Below are positions 1-5,111 of a stretch of DNA of 6,133 bases, piece after piece. The DNA is from Bradyrhizobiaceae bacterium (lineage in GTDB: Bacteria; Pseudomonadota; Alphaproteobacteria; Rhizobiales; Hyphomicrobiaceae). The notes under the pieces were generated by a model. That model saw nothing but the letters and a program-made list of their open reading frames with translations, searched no databases and was not told where the DNA came from. Within the stretch, counting starts at the first letter, position 1. The number at the start of each line of letters is the position of its first letter. Made by a program: the position numbers and the translations under genes. The stretch is from assembly GCA_947475855.1 (NCBI GenBank), contig CANJPN010000389.1:1-6133 (forward strand), given 5' to 3'.

Positions 1-203
1 GCCTGACCCGCGCATAGAGCTCCACTAGCTTCATCCCACGCCCTCGCCCGACGCAGGCACAGGGCTCTATCTGCCGTACTTTTGCTCCGGCAGTGCAACC
101 GAACAATTCAGCCGCTTCTGCGATGCAGTATCGCTCCGGCTTTCACATCGCGGCCTTATCCGGCTCGTGAGGTGCATCGTGTTACAAGGAAAGCACATGC
201 CCC

Positions 204-629
204 ATGGAACCGCGGGAATGGCAGGAAATCGCAGCGCCGCAGAGCAACTTTCAGAGTTCGCACGACGTTTCGCCGATGACCGGCCCGAGTTCGTACCTGG
301 CACAGATTTGGCACCTGTTAGGGCGCCTCGAAGCGGGTCAAGTCCTAAACCGCAAATCGAGCGAGCAACAAGTGTTGAGCCTAGCGCACCATATCGACAC
401 GAGACTCGAGGATCTCCGGACCGGGTTTGCCGATCGCATGGACCGGCTAGAGACCAGGCTCGAGACAATCGAGCAGCGTCCGGCGAACTCGAATCCGTGG
501 TGGCGGGACATGGGCCACAAAGAGTGGCTAGCCTGGCTGGCTGTGACGGTGGTCGGAATCATTGCGATCCGCGAGCCGACACTAGCGGTTTCGCTGCTCG
601 AGCGCATGCTTGGATCTGCTCTCAAGTAG
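204..629 (+). CDS. Coiled-coil, single-pass membrane protein, phage-like
   Basis: The 141-residue product is not a family I can name. Residues about 28-50 are mixed amphipathic (SSYLAQIWHLLGRLEAGQ). Residues about 60-92 are a heptad-like, charged helix with repeated R-L-E-T spacing, read as a coiled coil. A hydrophobic stretch from about 107 to 121 (EWLAWLAVTVVGIIAI) is one membrane segment, followed by a short amphipathic tail. This layout occurs in small phage membrane proteins near lysis genes, but no lysis function is shown. The start is uncertain. ATG 204 is the first start after an in-frame TGA at 168, but the AAGGA at 186-190 lies 13 bp away, which suits the out-of-frame ATG at 197 better. 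An internal ATG at 276 has no clear ribosome site. High G+C at third codon positions supports this frame over the overlapping frame. Confidence 0.7.
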   Translation: MEPREWQEIAAPQSNFQSSHDVSPMTGPSSYLAQIWHLLGRLEAGQVLNRKSSEQQVLSLAHHIDTRLEDLRTGFADRMDRLETRLETIEQRPANSNPWWRDMGHKEWLAWLAVTVVGIIAIREPTLAVSLLERMLGSALK

Positions 630-751
630 CCGAAACACGAACTTATCTCGCGCAAAATCCGCGCTGGGCACTTCGCTTCGGCGGGGTGTGCTTTGTCGCG
701 TTCGCGGTGACGTGGGTCGGCATCCATAGGCCGTAACTTTATTTGGAGATC

Positions 752-844
752 CCGTAACCGGCCCTCCCCGTCCGGCTTACGGTCGGCGCCGATCGCTCGG
801 CGCCGCAATCCCCCGCTGCCGGATCCCCCTCACGGCAGCGGGGG
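752..844. terminator. Three tandem hairpins between convergent genes
   Basis: Three inverted repeats follow each other almost without gaps. The first has CCGTAACCGG (752-761) pairing with CCGGCTTACGG (772-782), leaving one bulged C. The second has CGGCGCCGA (784-792) pairing with TCGGCGCCG (797-805): nine perfect pairs with a 4-nt loop. The third has CCCCCGCTGCCG (810-821) pairing with CGGCAGCGGGGG (833-844): twelve perfect pairs with an 11-nt loop. The last ends seven bases from the stop of the minus-strand methyltransferase gene, and the block lies about 120 bp past the stop of the plus-strand gene at 629. A role in ending transcription from both sides fits. No T-tract follows the stems, so a classical intrinsic terminator is not demonstrated. 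Confidence 0.65.
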
Positions 845-851
845 CGCGCTG

Positions 852-1631
852 TCACCTGACGACCAACAATGCTTGATCGCAAAACGTTTCATTGTCTACG
901 CGCATGGTATCGCCAGGCGAGTCCCAACGCAGCGCGACCTTGCCGGATTTGGCGAAATGGTCAGCAAAGCCAGGGTGAAACAGCCAGCACGGGAAGCGGC
1001 CGGCAAACGGCGCGCTCGGTACGTTCTGCACGGCCAGGCGGTCGCGGGTTAGCGATGGCATGATCGTGAGGCGTCCGACCATAATCGCCGGGCAGGGCAG
1101 TCTAGATACGGCTTTCCATGCCGCCAAGGGGTTCTCAAGATATTGCAGAGTACCGGAGAAAATCACGAGCGAATAGCGCGCCTCAGCCTGATCTATGCGT
1201 TCAAAAAACCGCTTGTCAGGTGACGCGCCCATTCGATTTGAGCGGGCCACAACCGCGGGCGTCTCGACGATATCAAAATGAAATTTCCGCGACGGCATTA
1301 GATGAGGAAAGATCGACGCGAGGCTGCCATACCCCCCGCCGTAGTCCAAGATACGAGTCACGCCCTCAATCGGCTCTGCAAACGAGAGCGCCGCGAGATA
1401 TCTGAGGATGTGCTCTGTCGCTGCCGTGCTAGCGATTGTCGCCGCGACATCACTCGAAACCGCCTCATACCTTCGCACGTAGTGCTCGGCGATTGTCTCA
1501 GTGTTGTAGCCGTCGCCGCAATTCGCAACCGCGTCGGCCCATGTCGCATAATCGCCCGTCCACGTTATGCGATCGGTCGGATATGGCTCGGCGATGGCGG
1601 CGGGTTTCCGTGCGAAGCTAGGAAATCTCAC
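852..1631 (-). CDS. SAM-dependent methyltransferase, TIGR04325-like
   Basis: The 259-residue protein has the class I methyltransferase fold signature. Motif I is ILDYGGGYG (residues 94-102), the SAM glycine loop. FDIVETP (119-125) follows, with the acidic residues expected to contact the cofactor, and then LVIFSGTLQYL (155-165), where motif IV sits. The N-terminal part, with GDYATWADA (26-34) and GDGYN (39-43), matches the opening of the TIGR04325 methyltransferase family as I remember it. The methyl acceptor is unknown; members often occur near surface-sugar genes, so a small molecule or glycan is more likely than DNA. The start is GTG 1631, with AGGA eight bases upstream. It lies 30 bp after the 78-residue gene and is the last gene of the minus cluster. 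It is by far the largest protein there and may be cargo. Confidence 0.82.
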   Translation of the reverse strand: MRFPSFARKPAAIAEPYPTDRITWTGDYATWADAVANCGDGYNTETIAEHYVRRYEAVSSDVAATIASTAATEHILRYLAALSFAEPIEGVTRILDYGGGYGSLASIFPHLMPSRKFHFDIVETPAVVARSNRMGASPDKRFFERIDQAEARYSLVIFSGTLQYLENPLAAWKAVSRLPCPAIMVGRLTIMPSLTRDRLAVQNVPSAPFAGRFPCWLFHPGFADHFAKSGKVALRWDSPGDTMRVDNETFCDQALLVVR

Positions 1632-1661
1632 AAAGCTGTTCCTGTGCTGTTGAGGTTTCTA

Positions 1662-1898
1662 TTACTGAAAAGCGGACGTGGCGACCCGCCAGCCGCATCC
1701 CCTTCGGAGCATAGCCTCGCACTTCGCGACGAGTGCGTGCGATGGAACGTCGTCTTCTGCGTCTAGCACGAACATACGGTCGCCAAAACGCGCCCACGCA
1801 TGGGCAGGAACGTGCTCGTAGCTTCCGCCGTGATGGACCATGCGCGACTGGGCTTCGACATATCCGCTGCTCATTCTCGGCTTACCTGCAACGTGCAT
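1662..1898 (-). CDS. Small hypothetical protein (78 aa) flanked by repeats
   Basis: I do not recognise this 78-residue protein. It is rich in His, Met and Ala near the N-terminus (MVHHGGSYEHVPAHAW), then FGDRMFVLDAEDDVPSHALV, and ends in a basic Arg/Cys segment. No membrane segment or known motif is visible. ATG 1898 is well supported by AAGGAG with seven to eight bases of spacing; an internal ATG (residue 9) has no such site. It lies 27 bp after the 97-residue gene. Its last five residues, TSAFQ, and stop come from a 17-bp sequence that also ends the gene at 3012-3194. Its leader shares a 27-bp repeat with the leader of the gene at 3235-3474. Confidence 0.68.
   Translation of the reverse strand: MHVAGKPRMSSGYVEAQSRMVHHGGSYEHVPAHAWARFGDRMFVLDAEDDVPSHALVAKCEAMLRRGCGWRVATSAFQ
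1663..1679 (+). repeat. 17-bp direct repeat, copy 1
   Basis: TACTGAAAAGCGGACGT occurs exactly at 1663-1679 and again at 3013-3029. On the minus strand each copy supplies the last codons and stop of a small gene (Thr-Ser-Ala-Phe-Gln-stop). It contains the core AGCGGACGT, which is close to the core of the inversely oriented leader repeat at 1914-1940. Confidence 0.75.
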
Positions 1899-1913
1899 AA
1901 CGTTCTCCTTGGA

Positions 1914-1940
1914 ATGTCCGCTAACTCATCTAAGCTGCCG
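1914..1940 (-). repeat. 27-bp leader repeat, copy 1
   Basis: On the minus strand this reads CGGCAGCTTAGATGAG, two variable bases, then AGCGGACAT. It matches 24 of 27 positions of 3498-3524. It overlaps the end of the 97-residue gene and sits just before the AAGGAG ribosome site of the 78-residue gene. The core AGCGGACAT faces the AGCGGACGT core at 1671-1679, so the two bracket the 78-residue gene. Confidence 0.65.
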
Positions 1941-2219
1941 CCACGCGCTTTCGTCGAGCGGAACAATGTCGTATCCCCACTCGATCAGACGTGATCGGAT
2001 CACGCTTGCTTTGTCGTCCACCGACAAGCCTCTAAAATCTTCGTCGATCTCGACTAGAGCTTTTGCGATGATTTCGTGAGGTCGCTTGCGCAGCGAAGCC
2101 GCATCGGCTTCCACCTTAGTGGGCACCTCGCCAACTCGACGCGCAATGAGGTTCCCTGCTGCATCGCGCAGTTCTTCCACTGCAATCATGGTCGCGGGTG
2201 GTTTGATCGTGAATGACAT
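1926..2219 (-). CDS. Small hypothetical protein (97 aa)
   Basis: I do not recognise the family. The protein opens with MSFTIKPPATMIAVEELRD. Next comes a short strand-turn stretch (RDAAGNLIARRVGEVPTK), then a helical, charged region that ends near SRLIEWGYDIVPLDESAWRQLR. It has no cysteine and no membrane segment, so a soluble cytoplasmic protein is likely. The open frame extends upstream to 2294, but that would overlap the preceding gene by 65 bp. I chose ATG 2219, eleven bases past the preceding stop at 2230. There the stop and a weak ribosome site coincide (TTAGG, nine bases from ATG). A later ATG at 2189 lacks any ribosome site. The end of its coding sequence falls inside the 27-bp leader repeat of the next gene. 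Confidence 0.68.
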   Translation of the reverse strand: MSFTIKPPATMIAVEELRDAAGNLIARRVGEVPTKVEADAASLRKRPHEIIAKALVEIDEDFRGLSVDDKASVIRSRLIEWGYDIVPLDESAWRQLR

Positions 2220-2229
2220 TGGGGCGGGC

Positions 2230-2613
2230 CTAAGTGTTGGAGTTGATTTCAGCCAAGTAGCGCTTTTGCGCGTACTCTGGCCACGAAGCGACAATCTGTT
2301 CGTCGGTGCGGAGCTTCGCGGGCTTCTGCGGCACCAGTCCGTTGAGCTTTAGCACTTCCCATTCCTTCGCCATGTGCGCGATGGCTGCGCCTTCGGAATG
2401 ATCGTCAGCAACAAGCATTGCGAACTGGCGCGCGATCTCAAACAGCACCGACTTCGGAACTTTGTCGAACCAATCGCGCTCACTGAGCGACATGGGCGGT
2501 TGCCAGTTAGTTGAGCGTGCCATGGGACGGGCCTTATCGAGTAACGGTTGATCTGTAAATTCTTCTAGACACGTCATATCTTCAATCTCGATTGCCGACC
2601 GGTGGCTGCTCAT
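2230..2613 (-). CDS. Hypothetical protein (127 aa)
   Basis: The family is not recognised. The sequence reads as a mostly helical soluble protein. It has an acidic N-terminus (SAIEIEDMTCLEEFTD), a Trp-rich middle (STNWQPPMSLSERDWFDKVP), a helix with FEIARQFAMLVADDHSEGAA, and a C-terminal part with TDEQIVASWPEYAQKRYL. No catalytic motif is evident. The open frame reaches 2676, but ATG 2613 is chosen because it lies ten bases after the stop of the upstream gene. The sequence TTTAGGGCCACGACGATG places an AGGG ribosome site about eight bases from that ATG, overlapping the upstream stop TAG. This stop-coupled arrangement implies translation coupled to the preceding gene. Confidence 0.72.
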   Translation of the reverse strand: MSSHRSAIEIEDMTCLEEFTDQPLLDKARPMARSTNWQPPMSLSERDWFDKVPKSVLFEIARQFAMLVADDHSEGAAIAHMAKEWEVLKLNGLVPQKPAKLRTDEQIVASWPEYAQKRYLAEINSNT

Positions 2614-2623
2614 CGTCGTGGCC

Positions 2624-2857
2624 CTAAACGATAGTCGGTTGATTGGATCGAATTTCGTCTGCAATACCCTTCGCAATCACGCAGTCTTCGGACATCCAAG
2701 ACTCAGCGATTTTGGCGCACCGCTGACGTTCGGCATGGACCGCGTCGTCTATGCGTTGCGCCAACTCGCACGGCTCGGCAATCATATCGGCCTCGTGAGC
2801 CGCGACGATCTGCTGACCTAGCGTCATCGGTTTCGTTTGTGCTGTCGGGTCACGCAT
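2624..2857 (-). CDS. Small phage-type protein with AERQRCAKIAE motif
   Basis: The 77-residue product contains HAERQRCAKIAESW (about residues 41-54) followed by a short IAKGIADEIR helix. Comparable ER-RCAKIA segments ending in an IA-IR helix are common in small phage and prophage accessory proteins of unknown role; this is from memory, not a search. The N-terminal part (TLGQQIVAAHEADMIAEP) looks helical, so the whole protein may be a small helical bundle. The open frame continues upstream to 3073, but the upstream part looks unlike protein. I chose ATG 2857, with GAAGG six to seven bases before it. A 154-bp gap with two inverted repeats separates it from the gene upstream. Confidence 0.72.
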   Translation of the reverse strand: MRDPTAQTKPMTLGQQIVAAHEADMIAEPCELAQRIDDAVHAERQRCAKIAESWMSEDCVIAKGIADEIRSNQPTIV

Positions 2858-2880
2858 GGCTGGCCTTCGATGTTGAAGTT

Positions 2881-2964
2881 GAACCGGCCCGGTTCGGCAT
2901 CGCTGCGGTTCCGGGCCGGGGTGCCGATTAGTGCTGCGAGATAGTGGACACCCGTGTCTCGCAG
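2881..2964. repeat. Two inverted repeats in the 154-bp gap
   Basis: The spacer between the minus-strand genes at 3012-3194 and 2624-2857 holds two inverted repeats. CCGGCCCGG (2884-2892) pairs with CCGGGCCGG (2911-2919), nine pairs with an 18-nt loop. The left arm can also form a smaller hairpin, GAACCG (2881-2886) with CGGTTC (2890-2895). CTGCGAGA (2934-2941) pairs with TCTCGCAG (2957-2964), eight pairs, with GACAC/GTGTC (2947-2958) as an alternative. A partial terminator or attenuator after the 60-residue gene is possible. No T-tract follows on the minus strand. Confidence 0.5.
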
Positions 2965-3011
2965 ACCTGCCCGCGCGAGCGGGAAGCTGGGCTTTCTGAT
3001 AACGGTCGAAA

Positions 3012-3194
3012 CTACTGAAAAGCGGACGTCGGCTGGGGCTCCAGAACAAGCCCCGGAATTGCCGCCTGCGCACGCTCTGCTGCGATGTGGTCGCAGCTTC
3101 CAGTTCCCTTGCAAATTGGGCACGGAAGCCACGGATACCCTGGCAGTGCGCGAAGCGTTTTGCGGAAGTGTTCTTTGTGCTGTTCGTCGGTCAT
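3012..3194 (-). CDS. Small protein with zinc-knuckle-like CPICKGTGSCDH
   Basis: The 60-residue protein has a charged N-terminal helix (DEQHKEHFRKTLRAL), then PCPICKGTGSCDH at about residues 24-36. Cys25, Cys28, Cys34 and His36 could bind one zinc ion; the CxxCxGxG spacing resembles half of a DnaJ-type zinc module. Small phage proteins often carry one such knuckle, so a role in binding nucleic acid or protein is possible but not shown. ATG 3194 has AGAGGA about eight bases upstream. The gene follows the 79-residue gene by 40 bp. The final residues TSAFQ and the stop lie in a 17-bp sequence repeated at the end of the gene at 1662-1898. Confidence 0.7.
   Translation of the reverse strand: MTDEQHKEHFRKTLRALPGYPWLPCPICKGTGSCDHIAAERAQAAIPGLVLEPQPTSAFQ
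3013..3029 (+). repeat. 17-bp direct repeat, copy 2
   Basis: Exact second copy of TACTGAAAAGCGGACGT, 1350 bp from the first. It lies at the 3' end of the zinc-knuckle gene, in the same reading frame as the first copy. The sequence on either side of the copies differs, so the shared part is short and discrete. Confidence 0.75.
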
Positions 3195-3234
3195 GGTGAC
3201 TTCCTCTTATCCCTCAAAGTAGGCATGGCCGCGA

Positions 3235-3474
3235 CTACAGGTCGGGCACCTTGCAAGCAGCCATCCGCTGCCAATCTTCCATCAAACGAACGTGGTCAAG
3301 AACCGCATCGACGATGTCTCGATTTGCGCCCCGCTCGTGAGCCAAAAGCGCGTACGCACGAAGGGTTGCTGGCGCGGCCACGTCTTGCCCACGGATCAGA
3401 AAAACGGGCTCGTCTTCCGGTATCTTCCCTTCTGGGTCTTGGATGCGGTTGTAGTCGTCGCGTGCGTGTTTCAT
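3235..3474 (-). CDS. Small conserved prophage-type protein (79 aa)
   Basis: First gene of the minus cluster. The N-terminal ARDDYNRIQDPEGKIPEDEP followed by VFLIRGQDVAAPATLRAYA resembles short hypothetical proteins I remember from alphaproteobacterial phages and prophages, with no assigned function. The second half is helical and charged (HERGANRDIVDAVLDHVRLM). There is no membrane segment. The start at ATG 3474 is firm: AGGAG lies about seven bases upstream. About 57 bp separate it from the proposed minus-strand promoter, so it is the promoter-proximal gene, divergent from the recombinase gene. Its leader contains the 27-bp repeat also found before the gene at 1662-1898. Confidence 0.75.
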   Translation of the reverse strand: MKHARDDYNRIQDPEGKIPEDEPVFLIRGQDVAAPATLRAYALLAHERGANRDIVDAVLDHVRLMEDWQRMAACKVPDL

Positions 3475-3497
3475 CGTTCTCTCCTATGGCGGGCGCG

Positions 3498-3524
3498 ATG
3501 TCCGCTTCCTCATCAAAGCTGCCG
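3498..3524 (-). repeat. 27-bp leader repeat, copy 2
   Basis: Matches 1914-1940 with three mismatches. It lies in the leader of the 79-residue gene, between the proposed promoter and the AGGAG ribosome site. Together with the 3013-3029 repeat it brackets the two genes at 3012-3194 and 3235-3474. Both copies are followed by similar ribosome-site regions (AGGAGAGAACG here, AGGAGAACG in copy 1). Confidence 0.65.
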
Positions 3525-3530
3525 ACGGTG

Positions 3531-3575
3531 GATATAGCACTTGATTTGTTGACGCGCAACAAGAAAGGCTATATT
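3531..3575. promoter_or_regulatory. Divergent promoter with large dyad operator
   Basis: The centre of the divergent spacer is a nested palindrome. Outer arms ATATAGC (3532-3538) and GCTATAT (3568-3574) pair exactly. Inner arms TTGTTG (3546-3551) and CAACAA (3557-3562) also pair, with the two centres one base apart at about 3553-3554. Read to the right, TTGTTG plus TATATT (3570-3575) gives an 18-bp spacer; TTGACG (3549-3554) is an alternative -35 with 15 bp. Read to the left, TTGCGC or TTGTTG plus TATATC/GCTATA give spacers of 17-18 bp. The two promoters would therefore overlap face to face, about 43 bp from the recombinase start and 57 bp from the minus gene start. A dimeric regulator, or the recombinase itself, could bind here. 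Confidence 0.6.
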
Positions 3576-3617
3576 TAGTCCACAGGATCGATTTGCAGCA
3601 AGTGCGGAAGTGAGCCG

Positions 3618-4283
3618 TTGAAACAGTCGAAACCGAAGCCGACGCGTCTCGAAGTAGAGTACGACCCCAAGCTCGTTGGCTATGTGCGCGTTAGCACGCA
3701 GGAACAAAACCCGGACATGCAGATCGTTGCGCTACAACGTGCAGGTGTGCATCCCGAGAACATTCACGTGGAGAAGATTTCCGGCATCGCGGCGAAGCGA
3801 CCAGCGCGCGAAATGGCAAGGCGTCAGCTACGCACCGGCATGACGCTTGTCGTCTGGAAGCTGGATCGTATCGGCCGCAACCACATGGACCTCTACACGT
3901 TCGTGCAAGGGCTGGCAGACGAGAACATCGGAGTTCGTTCGATCACCGAGTACATCGACACAACCACGCCAATCGGCAAGTTCGTTTTGATCCTGCTATC
4001 CGGCGCGGCACAGTTCGAAAGAGAGATGATTCAGGAGCGAACCCGAACGGGAGTGAAGCGAGCACAGGAGCGCGGCGTTCCATTCGGACAGCCGACAAAG
4101 ATTAAACCGGAGATCATGGTCAAAGTCGATAAGTGGCTGCACGAAGGTTTGAGCGTTCCCGCCATCGTGAAGCGGTTCGAATCTGCGGGAACGAAGCTCG
4201 CGGAAAGCACGATCCGAAAATACTGGAAGGCAGAGCAGATTGAGCGAGCCCGCAAGGGCAAGCGGAACAAGATCGATATCTAA
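3618..4283 (+). CDS. Small serine recombinase (resolvase/invertase family)
   Basis: The 221-residue protein is a resolvase/DNA-invertase-type serine recombinase, which cuts and rejoins DNA through a 5'-phosphoserine link. The catalytic domain begins with VGYVRVST (20-27): Arg24 and the nucleophile Ser26. Further active-site residues are in KLDRIGRN (81-88; Asp83, Arg84, Arg87). The long E helix is QFEREMIQERTRTG (132-145). A C-terminal helix-turn-helix lies at about 164-204 (KVDKWLHEGLSVPAIVKRF, then STIRKYW). The length is normal for a resolvase, plus a 19-residue basic N-terminal extension. The start is TTG 3618 with GGAAG seven bases upstream; later ATGs would remove the active site. It leads the plus cluster and faces the dyad at 3531-3575. 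Whether it resolves, inverts or integrates cannot be told; no target site is proven. Confidence 0.93.
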   Translation: MKQSKPKPTRLEVEYDPKLVGYVRVSTQEQNPDMQIVALQRAGVHPENIHVEKISGIAAKRPAREMARRQLRTGMTLVVWKLDRIGRNHMDLYTFVQGLADENIGVRSITEYIDTTTPIGKFVLILLSGAAQFEREMIQERTRTGVKRAQERGVPFGQPTKIKPEIMVKVDKWLHEGLSVPAIVKRFESAGTKLAESTIRKYWKAEQIERARKGKRNKIDI

Positions 4284-4295
4284 AAAGGGCACAGC

Positions 4296-4484
4296 ATGCC
4301 TGTTTTTGTGGATCACCAGCACATCTATCTAGCGCCGCCGTGCTGCGCGTCAGATAGCGAAGGGCGGCAGTGGTGCGAGGATGACGTGTGGCCGTGTCAT
4401 GACTGCCCGAACAAGCATGAGGCCAACCCGCCTCACGGCATCCGCTACACCGTCGATCAAGATCAATCCTCAACAAGAAAGTAG
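4296..4484 (+). CDS. Small Cys-rich protein (62 aa), possible zinc binder
   Basis: The product is acidic and Cys-rich, with no family I can name. IYLAPPCC (10-17) and GRQWCEDD (23-30) are followed by CHDC (34-37), giving Cys16, Cys17, Cys27, Cys34 and Cys37 plus His35 and His41 as possible metal ligands. Similar short phage proteins that pair a CC with a downstream WCED are familiar to me but uncharacterised. ATG 4296 follows AAAAAGGG at good spacing, twelve bases after the recombinase stop. The next gene begins two bases after its TAG, so the three genes are very likely co-transcribed. Confidence 0.75.
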   Translation: MPVFVDHQHIYLAPPCCASDSEGRQWCEDDVWPCHDCPNKHEANPPHGIRYTVDQDQSSTRK

Positions 4485-4486
4485 CC

Positions 4487-4855
4487 ATGGCCGTGCAGAC
4501 GTACATCTTCCGTTGGGATCGCTGCGGCAGGAAGGGGCAAGAGTGCCGCGTCACTGCCCGTGGGAAGATGAACAGTTGCCGCGTCGAGTTCGGCGATGGC
4601 TTCATCATGATCACGAGCCGCAACGCAATCCGCAAAGCACAGCCGTGGGAAGTGGGGCAGGTGTATGTGTGGTGGTCTCCTGGAGAGCCGGAGGACGATC
4701 TGCACGGCTTCCGCACACAGCGAGAGCGTGACGACCATGAGCGGGGAAAGCCAGGACCGTTCCAGCGCGTCGTGCGCGATCATCACAAACTCGGTCCAAT
4801 CGATCCGGCAGTAGTTGCCGTGCGTGAGATCACCGACAAGTGGAAACCGGGATAG
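4487..4855 (+). CDS. Hypothetical protein (122 aa) with DRCGRKGQECRV motif
   Basis: The N-terminal half reads as a small beta-rich domain: YIFRWDRCGRKGQECRV (6-22), then GKMNSCRVEFGDGF (26-39) and ITSRNAIRK (42-50). I remember near-identical openings in hypothetical proteins of rhizobial genomes, with no known function. The middle (VYVWWSPGEPEDD) and C-terminal part are more polar and charged (RERDDHERGKPGPF). The three cysteines (13, 20, 31) might bind metal, but their spacing is not a standard motif. ATG 4487 comes two bases after the preceding TAG with only a weak AAGAAAG ribosome site, so translational coupling is likely. A 252-residue open frame on the opposite strand across this gene and its neighbours is rejected as a shadow. 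Confidence 0.75.
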   Translation: MAVQTYIFRWDRCGRKGQECRVTARGKMNSCRVEFGDGFIMITSRNAIRKAQPWEVGQVYVWWSPGEPEDDLHGFRTQRERDDHERGKPGPFQRVVRDHHKLGPIDPAVVAVREITDKWKPG

Positions 4856-4867
4856 GAGGGCCTGCCG

Positions 4868-5101
4868 ATGGCCGTCAGTTATGTGTCGCAAGCTCCGAAC
4901 GATCAGGCTGCATGGCCTGACAATGTTGCGAGAGAGGTTGGAGCCGGAGCGTCGTGCGAAGCCGTGAGTATCATTGTTGAAATTCTTGATGGGTGTCGCG
5001 TCGAAGGCGATGCCGTGATCTTTCCGCAGTGGGTGCAATTCAAACTCGCGGCGCGACTTGAGCGCATCCGGGGCGGCACGTTCGACGTCGATCTGAGCTA
5101 G
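4868..5101 (+). CDS. Small hypothetical protein (77 aa)
   Basis: I do not recognise this 77-residue acidic protein. The first 30 residues are polar (SYVSQAPNDQAAWPDNVARE). The rest alternates short hydrophobic strands with charged turns: AVSIIVEILDGCRVEGDAVI (about 31-50), then WVQFKLAARLERIRGG and an acidic FDVDLS end. It looks soluble. ATG 4868 has an almost ideal ribosome site: the preceding stop TAG is part of TAGGAGGG, eight to nine bases before the start. The same stop-plus-ribosome-site arrangement recurs further along the cluster. Confidence 0.75.
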   Translation: MAVSYVSQAPNDQAAWPDNVAREVGAGASCEAVSIIVEILDGCRVEGDAVIFPQWVQFKLAARLERIRGGTFDVDLS

Positions 5102-5111
5102 GAGAACTGCC

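Noticed and set aside
1..203. Tail of an upstream gene at the window start
   Set aside because: Two plus frames stop early (tag at 15-17 and 26-28), but too few residues remain to tell whether either is a real C-terminus, for example of a lysozyme. No promoter is clear here.
167..736. 189-residue plus-strand frame as a full gene
   Set aside because: The central part overlaps the better-supported coiled-coil gene and reads as low-information Arg/Ser/Pro sequence. Only the two ends look protein-like, so it is reported as an observation, not a gene.
1302..1766. 154-residue plus-strand open frame
   Set aside because: Opposite the methyltransferase motif I region; a shadow.
3087..3578. 163-residue plus-strand open frame
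   Set aside because: Antisense to two minus-strand genes with good ribosome sites, and it runs through the divergent promoter.
4120..4716. 198-residue minus-strand open frame opposite the recombinase 3' end
   Set aside because: It overlaps the well-supported recombinase and two small genes. Composition is rich in Cys, Arg and Ser, typical of a shadow frame in GC-rich DNA.
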